Source: Numida meleagris
Taxonomy: Eukaryota; Chordata; Aves; Galliformes; Numididae
Length of the DNA: 64,000 nucleotides
Direction of reading: 5' to 3'
Assembly: GCF_002078875.1 (NCBI RefSeq)
Contig: NC_034411.1
Span: 55,212,486-55,276,485, forward strand
In this document: piece by piece, positions 39,301 through 53,020 of the stretch
Layout: each line of letters begins with the position of its first letter
Position numbering within the stretch: the stretch's first letter is position 1
Notes under the pieces: generated by a model
Told to the model about the DNA's origin: nothing
The model's database searches: none
The model's input: only the letters and a program-made list of their open reading frames with translations
Position numbers and translations under genes: made by a program

Positions 39301-41959
39301 GCCTGCATGGGCTTGGGCTCACTGCTTTCCAGGTGTGCACTGAGTCCTTATACCAGCACAGGTGAGGAGGCTGGAAGCTCTGACAGGCTCCTTGCCACAT
39401 GCTTGAGTGAAATGGTGGCTGCAGCTGCTTTTCCTTTCCATTCTGTCGGGCAAGGTTGGTTGTTTTTTGTTGGTTTTTTTTTGGGTAGAAAAAGCTTTCG
39501 ATGACAGTTTTTGGAGTTCAGCATTGATGGAATTTAGCTCTTTATACTCTTTGGCAACAAAATAACATAGGTTTTCAGGTCACATTTGGAAACTTGAGCA
39601 CCTGGCATTTGCTGAGAATCCCTCAAGGCAGTTTTTTGACATCAGGTTCATATGCCAAGAGGTATAGACTTGGCTGCCTGAAATTTGGTCTGTGAATAGC
39701 CTGAATTCACAAGGTGGGAAGAAGAAGTCCGTTAATGCCCAGGTTCTGATTGTTGGTCAAATTGTTGAGGGGCAGAAACCCATGAGAACATTATCTGAGG
39801 TACCATTTCCTGCCTCCTGCTCTCCCTGTTACTGAGATCCACCTCCAAACATCCTCAGATTGATTCAGACTATCATGTAGTAACAGCTTGTTTCATTTTG
39901 GCTCATCAGGAGAGCTTTGTTTTTTTTTTTTATTATTTCTTTCTTTGGACAATACTTAGCATTCATTTTTTCATGTCAGTAAAACAGGCATGAGCAATAT
40001 AGGACCAGTAACTGATGGTCATACCACCACCAATGAAGTTTCCTCCTTGGCAATGAAAAACTGGGAGGACTGGAGGAAAATGCCATAAAACTGAATTCCA
40101 TTTCTGCCTAAGCAACAAGTGCACGTACTCTGGACCTGCCACCGGAAGATAAACTTAATGTTTAGCTCCAGTTGCTTATTCTAGGAACAAGTTTTACGTG
40201 GAGAGGAAAGACTGAGTGGTATAACACGCTGAGGTTGACACATGGCTCAGACAAAGCCAAGATTCAGTCTTTGTAGGTTGAGGTTGCGTCACTGAGTCAT
40301 CCAAACTCTGCCAGGTTCTCACGCTAAGAGTAGCACCGTAACATCTGTGAATGTGTTGGGGTATCTTTTTATTGTTATTATTTTTTTCCTTTTTTGAACA
40401 TGTGGTAATACGTATTGGAAACTTATCTCCGTATCACTGAAGAAACCTGTTCCTAATTTGTTTGAACTCTTAGTGTCTTTTTTCTGGAATGCTGCCATCT
40501 TAATCATGGACCTGGAATCAGGCAAGCTTAGAACCTTTCTTGGGACTTGACAATGGAAGACACAGCTTCCAAACTTGAAGACATGCATATTTGTATCTGA
40601 AACTTTAGTTGAGCGGTAGTTAGCCTCACTTCCAGAGTTCCTTTGTGCCTGGAAGCTTCTTGCATGAGAGTATTTTGCAGGGTCAGATTGGAATCAATGA
40701 GTTCAATCAGAAAGAAGCGAGGGGTTTGCTTCTCCTGCACCAAGCCTGCACACTTGCTGTCTGAACCTGTGCACAACCAGCAGAGGAGCACGTGAGCGGC
40801 ATGCTGTCACTCTGCTGCTTGGTGCAGAAGCATGGATCAGGCACTGTGCCCGTTCCTGAGCGGAGGCCAGTGTCACACACGCTGAGGACACATGACTTAT
40901 GGTGCTGCTCCTATCCTCCCTCAAAACCACTCTCCCCTCCCTGCTGGCCTCCCGCCTCCACTCTAGCATTCCAGCTGAAATGGAGAAATGGGATGGGTGG
41001 CAGCGTGCCAGGTGCCCGGGCACCAAAGCCCGCGCCTCTCTCTGGCGGACACTCTGCCATCCATCCCCAGTGACTCATTTCTTCGTGCGGTTCAAAGAAC
41101 TTTTTCACTCCTGGACAAATGTGTGCAAATATTGATAGAGCTGCCTTGTTTTGTACCGGCCTTTTTGAAGCCTGGGGTTTTTGTTTAGGTTGGTTGGATG
41201 GTGGTTTGCTTCTATCACTGTAACTTTCTTTGACTGGAAAGATGTGAATGGAACTGGTTTTTGCTGCTTCTGTCCTAGTGTGCTAAAGTGTCTGCTCTGG
41301 GAAGAAAACACTTTGCCAAATTTAGTTTAAAGCTGTGGAATCATAGTGCTCTCCAAACACCAAGAAAATGGTTTCACAGAATATGTTGAAATGACTTTTT
41401 GTTCCCATTTTGTTGGATATGATTTGCATCTGTTTTCATGGCTTTTTTTCAGGTTTTAAACTGAAATATGATTAATTAACTTTAATCTTTAACAATTGTC
41501 TAAATATTCAATGACCTATCTTATTCTCCTAAACATTTTATCAGTATTTAATGAAAATACCAGCGGTGATTTTACAATAATTTTGAAAAAAATGGTAATG
41601 ACAGTGTCACAGGAAATATTAACAGTATTGATAGTTTGTCACGGAGGACTTCTCTGCTTCCTTAAAGACCTTTTTTTTTGAGGGAAAACCTTTGTTTGAA
41701 AAACACTGATGTTGAATACTCCAGTGAATTTCCTTTTTGGCAGTGTAACTGTCCTAAGTGAGTAAGACTGCATAGTAGGTGTAACTAATTTTGTTGTTGG
41801 TAAGATTTTTGTTGCTGTCTCATATGTTGTTTTTAATAAATGAAGAGAAATACGGTCCAGATGAAACTATCCTGAGGAATTGATGCATAACTAATTAAAA
41901 AAGAAAAGCTGCATTCAAAAAAGACTTACCCAATTTTAGTTATCGTACCAGGGAGATAT

Positions 41960-42480
41960 TGCAAAGGAGGTCCCTTGCAATATCTCTGACCCCCTGAGGT
42001 CAGTTTTCTGTCACTTCTATTCACTATTTCCATTAATGAGTTGGATGATGTCGTAGGATTTGTAGAATTTGTGTGTGACACCAGGAGTTTGCATGCTCTT
42101 TGTAGGACGCGACCATAATTAATTATGGTTTTGGAAAATAAAAAAAATGATGAAATTGCTAAAATAGCAGTCAGTGAGATCAGTGCAAAATACAGGAAGA
42201 AGGATACAAAGGCAAATATATAAAATATATCTTGATTTTATTGCAAAATATATATATGTTAGGGGCAATAGACTCAAACACAAAGTGAATGAATGATACG
42301 CTCTTTTTTTTCAAAGAAAGTTATCTGAGTGTTGATATTAGCAGGGATAAAATGTGTAGTATCTAATCTTGTGTCACCAGGAACACTTTGCTCTAGTTTT
42401 GGGCACTGCATACTGAATCCTGTAGACAAACTGAAGAGAGCCCAGGAAACAGCAGTGGGAGCATGACAGTAATGCTTAAT
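41960..42480 (+). mobile_element. Ancient CR1-like LINE relic
   Basis: Strongly decayed, but two landmarks of CR1 reverse transcriptase DNA are recognisable in the right order and spacing. TTCACTATTTCCATTAATGA with GTTGGATGAT near 42020-42050 corresponds to the segment coding for LF-NIFINDLD. CTCTAGTTTTGGGCACTGCA near 42392-42412, followed by the 'gacaaactgaagagagcccag' stretch, corresponds to the downstream C-terminal region. About 380 bp separates them, as in intact CR1. All frames are broken. Confidence 0.72.
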
Positions 42481-42904
42481 CTTGTGTAGGTTTTTACAGG
42501 TTTTTACAGGTTAGCAGCCCTCTGTTTTGTATGATCTATGCATATGTGATTTTTTTTTTTACTTAACATGGCAATTACTTTTTCTCTCTCTTTTGTTGAC
42601 AAGATTAGTTTTGTCTGACAGCAGTGTGACAGCAAAAAGAAGTATTTCTGGGACCATTTAAATCAGATGGTCATATATTTCCTTTCGTTCTCTATGTTGC
42701 ATGTATTATTAGTTGTTGTTTTCTTCCTTTAAAATAGCATTGGTAAGACCTACTAGATCAGTGCTGGTGCTTGACTGCTCTTAGAGGAAAAAATGACAGT
42801 GAAAGGGTTCTAATCGTTATCTTCTCTGTCATAAATCTCTAACTGGAGCAAAAATCCTGACCCTGAATCTCTCCAGAACTCATGAGCCCGTGGCTATTCA
42901 GTTT

Positions 42905-43075
42905 TAATCGGGCTGTTCCAGTGATTTATGGTATGGCCTTGGGTAGATTGAACCTCTACCTCAATTTCCCTGTCTTTAGCTGGAGATACTAATATTTCTC
43001 CTGGAGACAGCCCGGGAGCTAATCTGTATAAGAATGCCTTGACAATGTACAGACCTCAAGCCCTTGTCTAGCATA
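42905..43075 (+). mobile_element. MIR/CORE-SINE-like relic
   Basis: CTTGGGTAGATTGAACCTCT followed by ACCTCAATTTCCCTGTCTTT, then a stretch like the 'gataataatagta' part and an AATGCCTTGACAATGTACAG end, follows the order of a MIR consensus (the 'cctcagtttccccatctgtaaa' block). MIR-type SINEs are rare and very old in birds, so this would be an ancient amniote insertion. Confidence 0.5.
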
Positions 43076-46000
43076 ATCTCAAAAGTTTGGCTGTCACGCA
43101 CTGGTATGACTCAATAAGTAGTTGGCAAATAGTCTGTATTTATGGTGGGACTAAGTTTTGAGGGTTTTTTTTACATACTTTTGTCAACTTACAGTTTGCA
43201 GTCTTACAGCTTGGGTAGGCAGTTGTATTGATCTTATTTGGGGGGAACTGTCAATAGCAGATGCGTGATGAAAAAGCTCTGAAGAAGGTCTTTCTTTGTA
43301 AGGGAGGATTATTCACCTGTATTGTTGACTCTAAGCTAAGACAACACGCTCTCCCCTGGCAGCTCTCACACAGACTGTAGAGCAATCCCTGATGGAGCTC
43401 CAAAAATCTGGGGTGGAAGTCTGGCCAGAATAACTCAAAGCCTTGAAGTGTATTCCATGGCAAGGAAAGAGAAGTCTTTTCCCCTCAGGTTTCTTGCACT
43501 CATAAGTGATAATTACCATCAAAACAAACAGAGAAGATGAATGCTGGATAAGCTGGCAGAGATAGTACTCAAGTTGTTGTCCCCCACAATCAGGAATGCA
43601 CCTAGCATTTTTGGACAGCATGCTAATTTGATGACAAAACACAAACACATTAAGAAGTAATAGGGGAGACGGTGCTTATTTTACAATATCTGAAATAATA
43701 ATGCAATAATAATGCAGTGTCAGAAGATCCAAGAGTGATGCTGCAGTTCCAGTGCTCATCTCATTAGTAGGCACACCTTCATTAAGGGATGGAAGTGTCT
43801 TTAGATTGAAACTGCACTAATTAAGGCTGTAACCACTTAGGCTTTTGAAAAATAAACAACATACTACTCTGGTAGGGAAGGAAGGATTCGTGGTGGGTCC
43901 TGACCTATGCACCTCCAGTTCATTAATTCACTGAGCAATATGTTTAAACCAGAATAAATACCACAGTCCTGTTGGAAATAGTTCATCACTGTAAACTGGG
44001 CCTTTTTCAGGTCCATTTTTCTTGTTTTGTGATTTTAGTCGGTGAGTGGTTTGCAATGATCTCATATTTTTTCTCAATGGAGGAACCTTTCGCCAAGGCC
44101 CAAAATTAGCACTATTTCTGTTCAGGAAATAAGGTAGCCAGTGAATGTAACCATTTGGCAGAAAGGAGGGAAATAATAGTCAGGAAATTAACTATACCAT
44201 CTTTTGGTTGGGTTATTTTCTCCACCCTTTCCAATTCCCACAAACACCCTGAAAATGCCAAATTTACTCAAGTATTAGGCCGAGAAATCACTTTTTGCCT
44301 TCAGGCAAAATGTGTTCACTCCAACTCTATTTTAGTTTCATACTATACTGATTACATTTGAATTTTGTAGCATTTACAATGAATAATCCAACTGAACATT
44401 AAAGTAACTTGGGGTTTGGTGGCAAGCGATGGAAGCTGTACATTTGTCCTACTGGGACTGATGTACAGCTGAATGCACTCGATGAATTTATTGTCTGTGG
44501 TGAGCACCACACTTGGCCCTGAGAAGATTCCTCTGTTGTCAGCTCTAAAGCAGAGCAGCTCCAGGAGTTAACTTCCACCCCACATCCCTTACACGGGCTG
44601 ATTTGCTGTAAACTTTAAAATGTACAAGTTCTGACAGTATAAATATTTACACTCTTTTATTTCTGGGCAGGTTGCACTGGAGCTGTGGGAGCTGCTTGGC
44701 ATAGCTGCTCTGTATGGACCTGATTCACCTCTGCATGTGTTTTATCAGTGGTGCTGATGGCAGATGGGTTCTGAAGGGCCTAAATAAGAATGAGGAGCTG
44801 AGATGCGCTGGGTCTGGGCAGTGCTGTTCCTCATCCAGCTTTCTGCATGCACAGCCTTTGCTGTGTGCTCCCATGGGTGCTGTGCTCACCCTTCATCCGC
44901 AGCTCAGCTGCTGGTACCTCATGTAGGTCATGCTGACAGCACCTATTGTTCCAGTGCACTTGAAGGGCATCCAAGTTTTGGCATCATTAGATTATTGCCA
45001 TGGTGCTCAGGCTGCAGATCCTGTACAATAAAGGAGTTCTGCTTCATGTTCAATCACTATGAGCTGTTATCTGCAGCTTTCATCTAGTCTCCATTAATGA
45101 AAGAACAAATCATTCTAGGGACAAAATAGATGTTTGACCATTCAAATATATGCAAAGTGATATGATTTATAAGTAGGAGGAAGTTGTTTTGCAAGCTCAA
45201 ATTCCACTTGCTGTGGAATTTCAGTGTAACAGTGTGGATCCAATCAAGTCCTGAGCAGTGGCACTAGGAGCCCTGTGTGCAGCAAGGAAAATGGTGCAGG
45301 TAAAACTTTCAGAAAACACCATGTTAGGAGCAGAGAAGCCTGAAGAAACTGCAGCATCTCCACTGCTGAGGACACGCAAGAGGAGGCTGAGCAAATCTGC
45401 TTCAGGAATGGTTCATAGGCTTAGCGCTGCCTAACAGCACGGGAATGAAAATGACATCTTGAGATGCCTTGCAACTGCATTTTCTATTTTTGTCGCCAAT
45501 AAAATGTCTAAAGCTTGCTGTTGAATTGTCTTGGCACAGGAAGTGGTCTTCCTTTCACTGAATCGGTGAGAGAGGCATCCTTCAACAAGAGGGATATTGA
45601 AGGCACAACAGGCACAGCAGCGCAGTCTGAGCGGGGCCTTGTCAAAGGCTGCGAGGCAGTTGCATGGCGGCCCTGCCTTCCTGCAGTGCCAACTGGCAGC
45701 AGGCCTCCTTCCCCCTCACAGGCCTGAGCCATCGCTCCTCTCGCTGTCACTGCTGCAGCATGTAGCAGGCCATTTTGTGCAGGCCCAGGCTTATGGTGGC
45801 AGCTGAGGGATCCCGAGCTCCAGGCTGGTGAGGTGTTTCAAGCTGTTTTGCTGAAGTGAATCTGGGAGCACCCAGCAGCACCGACACTGGATCTGAACTC
45901 ATGGTGCCAGCATTCTTCAGCATTATCCCCCTTGCAGCCTGCTTTGTCCTGTGCATCCTGTGTGTCCTATATTGTTACCAAAACCACCTTATTTATGACT

Positions 46001-46529
46001 ACAAAGGCTTTGATGGATCAGAACTGAGGCTTTGTCACAGCTGGAGACCAGCCACAGAACGCTCTCTCCACCCTGGAAACTCAGGTTCAGAAATGATGAA
46101 AGGCTGTCGGAGAAAAAGAGCCAAGCAGCAAGCATCTCAGTTATTTTTAATGTATGTACATGTCTTGCCTCTAAATGTGGTCATACCAAAGGATGAAGGT
46201 AAAAATAAGCCCAGGGATCACTTGCGTTTTTGGCGTGTCTGTAGTGGCCTCGCTCAGCTCTTTTTGGTGGTGCTGTTCTTGAGGCTGCAGTGGGCGGCTG
46301 GGGGACCCAGAGCAGAGCTCAGCTGTCACTTGGGGTGACCTCCGTGGAGGTGTGCAGAGAAGTAAACATGTCTTGGCTTCCTGACAGCCATCTAGCTAGT
46401 GAGGAGATGAAAATCAGATAAAAATTTGAGACTTGTAAATAATAATGATAGGCATTTTCTTCTTAATGGGGGAGGTATAAATAGCTGGAATGAGATGAAA
46501 ATGAGAAGCAAAACTTAGCCTGCATGTAA

Positions 46530-46640
46530 ATGGAAGAATCCTAACACTGGGATTGTGGAATAATCTCCCCAGGGGAGTATTGGAAGCCCATAGTTTAGGA
46601 CCTGAACAACCAGACAGAGAAGGAGCACAAGAAACTGCAT
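46530..46640 (+). mobile_element. Ancient CR1 3' fragment
   Basis: GGGATTGTGGAATAATCTCC followed by CCAGGGGAGTATTGGAAGCC matches the CR1/L3 3' region that normally reads roughly 'tggaatagnctgcccagggaggtggtggaa'. Sense orientation is +. The rest has decayed beyond recognition. Confidence 0.65.
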
Positions 46641-47554
46641 CACAGGGAATGCCTCTGCCGTTTGCAGAGAGAATTTGATTTCACCTGGCTTCATCCAGAA
46701 AGAAAGTTAAGGATTTGTAAGGCTCCTTAGTCACTTCTCCTTGAAGATCTGAAGGAATGTTTAAATGTTGACATCTCAGCCAAGCTAGATCTTTGGGAAT
46801 TTTTATCTATCCTCAAATTCTTATCTTTATGTTCAGTTGTTTATATTTCCTGACTTCCTGTCTACAATACTTATCCAAGTTTATTGTTTAGTTCTACTAT
46901 TCCTTGTTTAACAACTTTTCCTTTATGTTCAAGCATTGGCTGTGCTTCAGCAGTGAGTGATTTCTATGTTTATCTTCACCTTCTCATTCAGGTGTGAGAA
47001 ACAATATGCTAGTGCTTGGAACAGCCTCAGAGATCCCAAGACACAAAGTTTTCCCAATACTCTGGCTTTTTTTTTTTTTTTTTTTAACCCTTGTAGCAAC
47101 CTTTTAGTTTGTGACATTGTTTACTTACTTAACTTTAAGCTTGGGTGGTGCATTGGGTTTGGATGGGGTGGGAGGAGTGGTGGTGTTTTTTTCTTTGGCC
47201 CACCCTGGGCAAAAAAAAGGGTTAATTAGTCTCAGTAAAACATTGCCAGTCACTAGAGACTGCTGCAACGGAGATGAAAAACAAGACTGCACCTGTATAC
47301 TGGCAATTTCACCTAGATTCTGGTCAACTATTTTTCTCTAGCGCTTTGTTCTGCCAGCTGCCTCAGTGCTTTGGATGCAGGTGGAAGGATGGACTTTGCT
47401 ATCTATAAAAAAATTAAATGGTGAAGACCAACTTCCGCTTCACCTCCCTGGGGATCAAAGTTATTGTATTGCCACATAGCATGGCAAAGCACAAAACAAG
47501 CAACAGGCTGAGCGTGCCTGGCTGCTGTGTGGACTCAAAAGAAATGTTTTGAAA

Positions 47555-47677
47555 TTTTTCCCTTTCTTTTTTTTTTCCTTTTCCTTTCCCCTTTCTTTTT
47601 TTTTTCCCCCTTTTTGTGTTTTTTTTTCCTTTCTTTTTTCCTTTTTTTTCATTTCTTTCTCTTCTTCTTTTTTTTTT
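47555..47677. repeat. Polypyrimidine tract, about 120 bp
   Basis: Nearly uninterrupted T/C on the + strand (A/G on the minus), with only a few interrupting purines. Long homopurine-homopyrimidine DNA may form triplex (H-DNA). It also creates low-complexity Lys/Glu-rich open frames on the minus strand that are not genes. Confidence 0.9.
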
Positions 47678-50600
47678 AATCTTGAAAGACAGTGAGTGTG
47701 CGGAAGGAATCCCAAACTGAGTACTGTATGCAGAGGAGAGAAGCAGCCACTTTATAATACATGCCACACCTTATCATTATTATATTTCCTCAACAGAAGA
47801 GCTTTGTATTTCTTCCAATAATCTGATGCGAGGCGAAGGATTGCACGGGAGCATTAATTGTATGGCTTGATGTGTGCTCACAAAAGAAATTCTCAGAGAC
47901 CCTATAGATTTATGTCATAATGAAAATAAATAGTCCCACCTGCCCATGACTGTACCTTCATTGCCTGTAGTGGAGCAGCAGATAACACACAGACCCTTTG
48001 AAGGGCTATTCTCATGACAATATAACACTCTTAAATAAATCTGGTAACAGCAAATTCTGCTTAGCACAGTGGGAACTTTCTGAGGTGGTGTTACATTGTG
48101 TCATACAGTAAAGCTCTCCTTCATATTTTTAACCACTGTTGTGATAGAAATAAACAATAATTTGATAGTGTAAATATTTAAATTTGAGGGAAGCATAAGG
48201 CTTGTAGGATGAATTTCCATGAAAGGATTTTTTAGTAGGGGGAAAAACCCAGAATATCCAATGGAAAACTCTGAACAGAGCTCTGTACTTTTTGTGTGGG
48301 CTTTGGAAATACTATTAGAAGAAAAGACTTTTTTTTTTTTTTCTCTTTTTACTCAGTGGTATGAACATGAGTTTAACTTAGGTTGTTTTCTAAGATTACT
48401 ATTTTACATCACTACTCTATAACTAAGCCTCCGAAGTGTCTTAAAAAGAGGAAAAAATACAGAAGTTGCTAAATGGAGATCAACGAGTTACAGCAGCTGA
48501 AAACAACCCACATGAATATTGCAATGAAATATGCGGGGGCTCTAGAACGGGTAGTTGGTTTGTTGGTTTGGTGTTTTTTTTTTTTTAATTGTATTTTGAG
48601 TTGTATTTTTGTGATAGTCTATCTTTAAGCAGTATATTTTTATGCACATGGCATGGGTAGCTGGCTACAGAATAACATTTGGTATTTAGAACAATTATGA
48701 AAATCTCACATGCCAAGACATGCAGTAGCCTCTTTGCTGCCATGGAACATACCGAGCTGGTTTGTAGATGGATCTCACCTTTGTCTACTGCAACAGGTAC
48801 CATCATCTGATGTGCGAGGCAAGGTGTAACAGGGGTTGAACAAAGGATCTTATCTGGTTTAGTTTACAATGTGCTCCTGTGCATTCTGTGACATTTGGAC
48901 TCTCTCACATGTGGCATTAAGGACACATTTAACTTTGTGTAGGAGGGTCTTGCTGATGCTCATTTTGCATTGCTAGTTTCGTATGTAGTCATGGGACACC
49001 TCTTTGTCCCACGTGTCTCGTCTAACTTATGAATGCTCCTGTAACTGTGATTGTTGAAGGACATGGCTGAGATTCTGCTACATGCTACAAAGAGCAAAGT
49101 CAGTAATATTTCTGCACTGGTTCAACTATTAGTCTAAGAAGCTGTATCTGGTAGTCTAATAAAAATATTGCTCTCCCTATAAACCTTGTCTTACTATGTT
49201 GTAAATGAATTGCTTTTCTTGATAGCCGATGAGCACTTACATAATCCTGTGTTGCGTGGTGCATGAATGGGTTTCCGGACTTTCTATCCACAATCTTCAC
49301 TGTTATCTTATGTTTGGCAGAATATCAGTGCCATTAAGATAAATGACTCATTATTTCTCTTTGGTTTTGGGAACTGCGTAAAGCATTTACAATGTTATTG
49401 CTCTACTTTATGTCTCTATTTTAACTTATATCCAGATGCATTAGTTATTTCTTGTCTTAGAGACAGGTTGAATTTACTGTCGCATTTACAGTCTGAACTT
49501 TTTGCAATAGGTGCTATTTGTAAGTTGGCAATTTTAGGTTGTGAGCTCTTATTTGACATCATTTCAAATTGCCTTAACAATGCACATGCACATTTTGTGT
49601 AAGTGATATAGCCTGTGTAGAACAGTGGAGCTGATACCTGAAATACTCTAATCTGTTAGCAAATAGTGGTAACTGAGGTGCATGAATGCAGATTATTTAT
49701 ACAAAAGAAAAGGTTTTTGCCTCAAATGGACCAAACCCAAAGACAGGTGTGATTTCCTGAAGAGAACTTCCACTTTGGATGTACAAACTTTGGATGAGCC
49801 AAATTAGTGGAGAAGGTCTGAGTTAAAAGCTAGGCTGTTTTGTTGTTAGCATTCCACTTTGTTCTTAGACAGGTTTTAACCATATTGTATTGGTTTAGGG
49901 TGTGCTGGGAATGGCATCCGATTGCATGTGCAAACACAGAAATATTCTTTTGATAGACAGGCAGTGCTGGACATGTCTGATGACGCAGAGGTGTTTGGTA
50001 GTCTGCTTACTCAGCACATTGATGGATTCCCTAGATCATCATTCCTTTTTATTCCACAGATTTTGGTCTTTCCTTTGAAAAACTAAGATATTCACTAGGT
50101 AGAAATCCCAGGGCTATTCACGTCATCCTTGTCACATTGAAAAATGTACATTCAGTCCTCTGTTTCTGTTATTTGATTAGCACAAACATATGCAAGACTT
50201 TCTGCATAATTAAATACCTGGTTAATTCATTGCTTTCAATAATAACCAAATTGATGGGACTGCATAAGTAGCGCATTGCTGATTTCCAAAGCTAAAAACT
50301 ACATAATGAATCCTGATATTAACTTAAGATAAAGGGACTGCCATAGGGGATATCTAAAATAAGATCAAATTAAGGTATTACATCATTTGCCCTACCACAG
50401 GTTGATTTTGACTGTCCAAAGAAAACCATTGTATTTTTTCTTTCAACAGTATTCACCTCTCTCTGAGGTTTTCCTTGGTATTGGAAAATTAGTGTTTGTG
50501 AGTCTGAATGATATGAATCTGTATTTTCTTTCAGACCCAAAGTGTAGATGTTTCTGAAGTAGTGAAACAGTATAGAAGTGCTGAAAAATATAAATGTTTC

Positions 50601-52924
50601 TGAAAAAGGGTCATAGATTTCATTCCTATTTCTGCTGTATCTGCAGTTCTCATATAATATATTGAAGTATTCCAGTAGACTAAGTATGTTCAGATATGAG
50701 TATGAGGAAAGAATGCTGATCCTCATGATGTATTAAGTGCCTAAAATTTAAATAACACTCTGGTTAATGAAGCTTTGCCTATATTAATATGCTCATTCAC
50801 TTTACCTGTGCTTCAGTCAGAAGTGCATTCTGCATATCTTTTCATTACAAGCATTTGCATCTTTTCAATTACTTTTCTTTGCTTGAATGTAAAGTGTTGG
50901 TGTAAAATGTTGCCCATCTTTTGAATAAGCAAAATGAAAATTATCATTTAAAGTATAAATTAAAAGTCCATTAAGGCTTGGGAGCATGGTACTTCAAAGT
51001 TAGGGGAGTCAGAATTGAGGTTCTCCATGCAATTAATTCACCCTCCTCTCACTCCCCACTTTTCTCCGTGTGCATTATAATACTAATCTTCATTGCACAG
51101 TTGCATTTACATGCGTGCACACACTCATATGCCCATTTACATATGGATCCTAGCCTGTCGTTCCCATTTCTTCCAACTTGTCTTTGTACTCACTTTGCTC
51201 TGTATCTCTCTGCGCTTGTGTCAAGTGACTTCCTTTATATTTAGCCTCAGCAAGGGGGAACGGGAGACCCCTTGGGAGACAGAGGGAGCTGAACTGACCT
51301 GAGCTTCTGCATGTCTATATGGCCCTGAGGGCAAGGAGCACAGGACTGCCAGCTGCAGCCTCTGATGGCTGGTGCCCACTGCCCAGGGGCTCTGCAATAG
51401 GTAAGCTGCCAGCTGCAGTGAGCCTCTGCCACTCCTGTGCTAAAGGACATTTTCAGACGTCACGACTTGCTCAGTTGTATCCATCTGCACAGGAATGGGA
51501 ATCATGAACAACATGCCCCCATAAAATTTCAAGTCCCTGATCCATAGCATGGAGGCAGGAGCATTTCTCCCTTGAAAACAATGTAAAAATATTTTCGAAT
51601 TGGTACTGTAGGTTAAGACCAAGTGAGAGTGTGGAGTCTAAATGATTTTTTAATTACAGATATATGCAATGCAAAACAAAAAGTCAGTTAAAGTTCATGG
51701 GCTTATGCTGAGCTATGCTAACTAGGCGTAACAGGGCAAGGAAAAACTAGTTTTCCTCAACCTCATTCTCAGAAAGGGCTGAACCATTTCTGCTACAACA
51801 CTTCTTTTCTTTCTTTGACATTTCTTTTTATTTGTTTTCCAGTCTAGAGTATGTGTTCTAGTCATTCTCTTACCTGTGGTTAGAGTTATTCAAAGAAGAC
51901 ACACTCTAACTGAAACTTGAAGTTCCCTGCAGCTAATCCAGTACTACCTTGCTTGACTAAGAATCCTGAAAATACTTAAACATGTTTTTCAAGGTGGACA
52001 AGGCTGCCTTTCTACAACAAATGAGAGGAAGAAAAAGAAGTCTTAGGTAGTAAGAGTCTCTTTTTTTTCGTCAGAACTTTGCATATGGCCAGCTAGCGGG
52101 AAATACATTGATAATTTAAGTAAATATTTTTCTAATGAATAACACTTCCCAGGTACATTTTTGGCTGAGTATCAGCAATTATACAGTGGAAAATGTCTGT
52201 GCAAGGCACATATGAAGACAGAAATAATCCACTCTTCCCTATGAATAGGGGGAACGTGGGCTGAAATGTCCTGTGCAAGTTCTGGTATTTTCAAATCTTA
52301 GCTGTAACTCACTCAAGCCTAAAATAACCAGGGCTTAGACTATGCATGTTTAGCAATATTCTTACCAGTTACTTACTGGTCTGTGTGTGCTTTTTCACAC
52401 AACCTTGATGAACAATACTGAAAAACAAGGAAAGCTGTGTCATATATTACTTCAATCCCAAGGAAAATGCAACAGCTTGAAAAAGAAGTACGTCTTTGAA
52501 ACCCACGGATTCCCAGATACCAGAATCAGGACAGGAGGCTAAGCATTCACAGGATGTCCTGGAGCCCACCGTTTTTCCAGTCAAACTTTTTCAATCCTCC
52601 TGAAGAAGATGGCTGCAACACAAGTTGGCCAAGCATGTTTTCAGATCAGCATGGACAGCTGTGGCTTTAAACAATGGCAACCATTGTTAGGTCAGTTTTA
52701 AAGTAGGTCCTTAAAGTTAATGTGATTATGCAAATATTGCCCTAACTACTGTGCCTGTCTTATATCCTTCACAAATGACTGCATTGTCACTTTTCATTAT
52801 GTGCATACAGTCCTGGTGGTTTGGTGGTATCATTATATCTCTCGGAAATGGACCATGTAAAGGCCATTCACTGTTGGCACTGCATTGTGCTTTCCCCCAA
52901 GCAGACCAACCTTGACCCACAAAT

Positions 52925-53020
52925 GAGAGTAGTAAAGATTTTCAGGCCGAATCCTTCGTGTGTTATTCACATGATTACTCCCATTGACTTCAGTTGAAAC
53001 ACTTGCATCAGGCATGCACG
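52925..53020 (-). repeat. Relic of an old sauropsid interspersed repeat
   Basis: Contains TTATTCACATGATTACTCCC followed by ATTGACTTCAGTTGAAACAC, the same 'attgacttca' core as at 33,600. The orientation is a guess, and I do not recall the family name. Confidence 0.4.

Larger units (their letters stand above)
33571..41954. other. AHI1-MYB intergenic DNA, left part
   Basis: No gene is defended here. It contains a third AATAAA at 34059-34064, a (GT)5 at 35757-35766, a G run at 36350-36361 and A-rich sequence near 38050-38070. A GC-richer patch with some CpGs lies near 40,840-41,060. The blocks at 35,780-36,300 and 37,600-37,960 have the mixed, low-repeat texture of conserved non-coding elements. 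Open frames up to 117 aa look random. Confidence 0.6.

Noticed and set aside
47414..47767. Lys/Glu/Arg-rich open frame of 117 codons on the minus strand
   Set aside because: It is the translation of a polypyrimidine tract, a low-complexity artefact.
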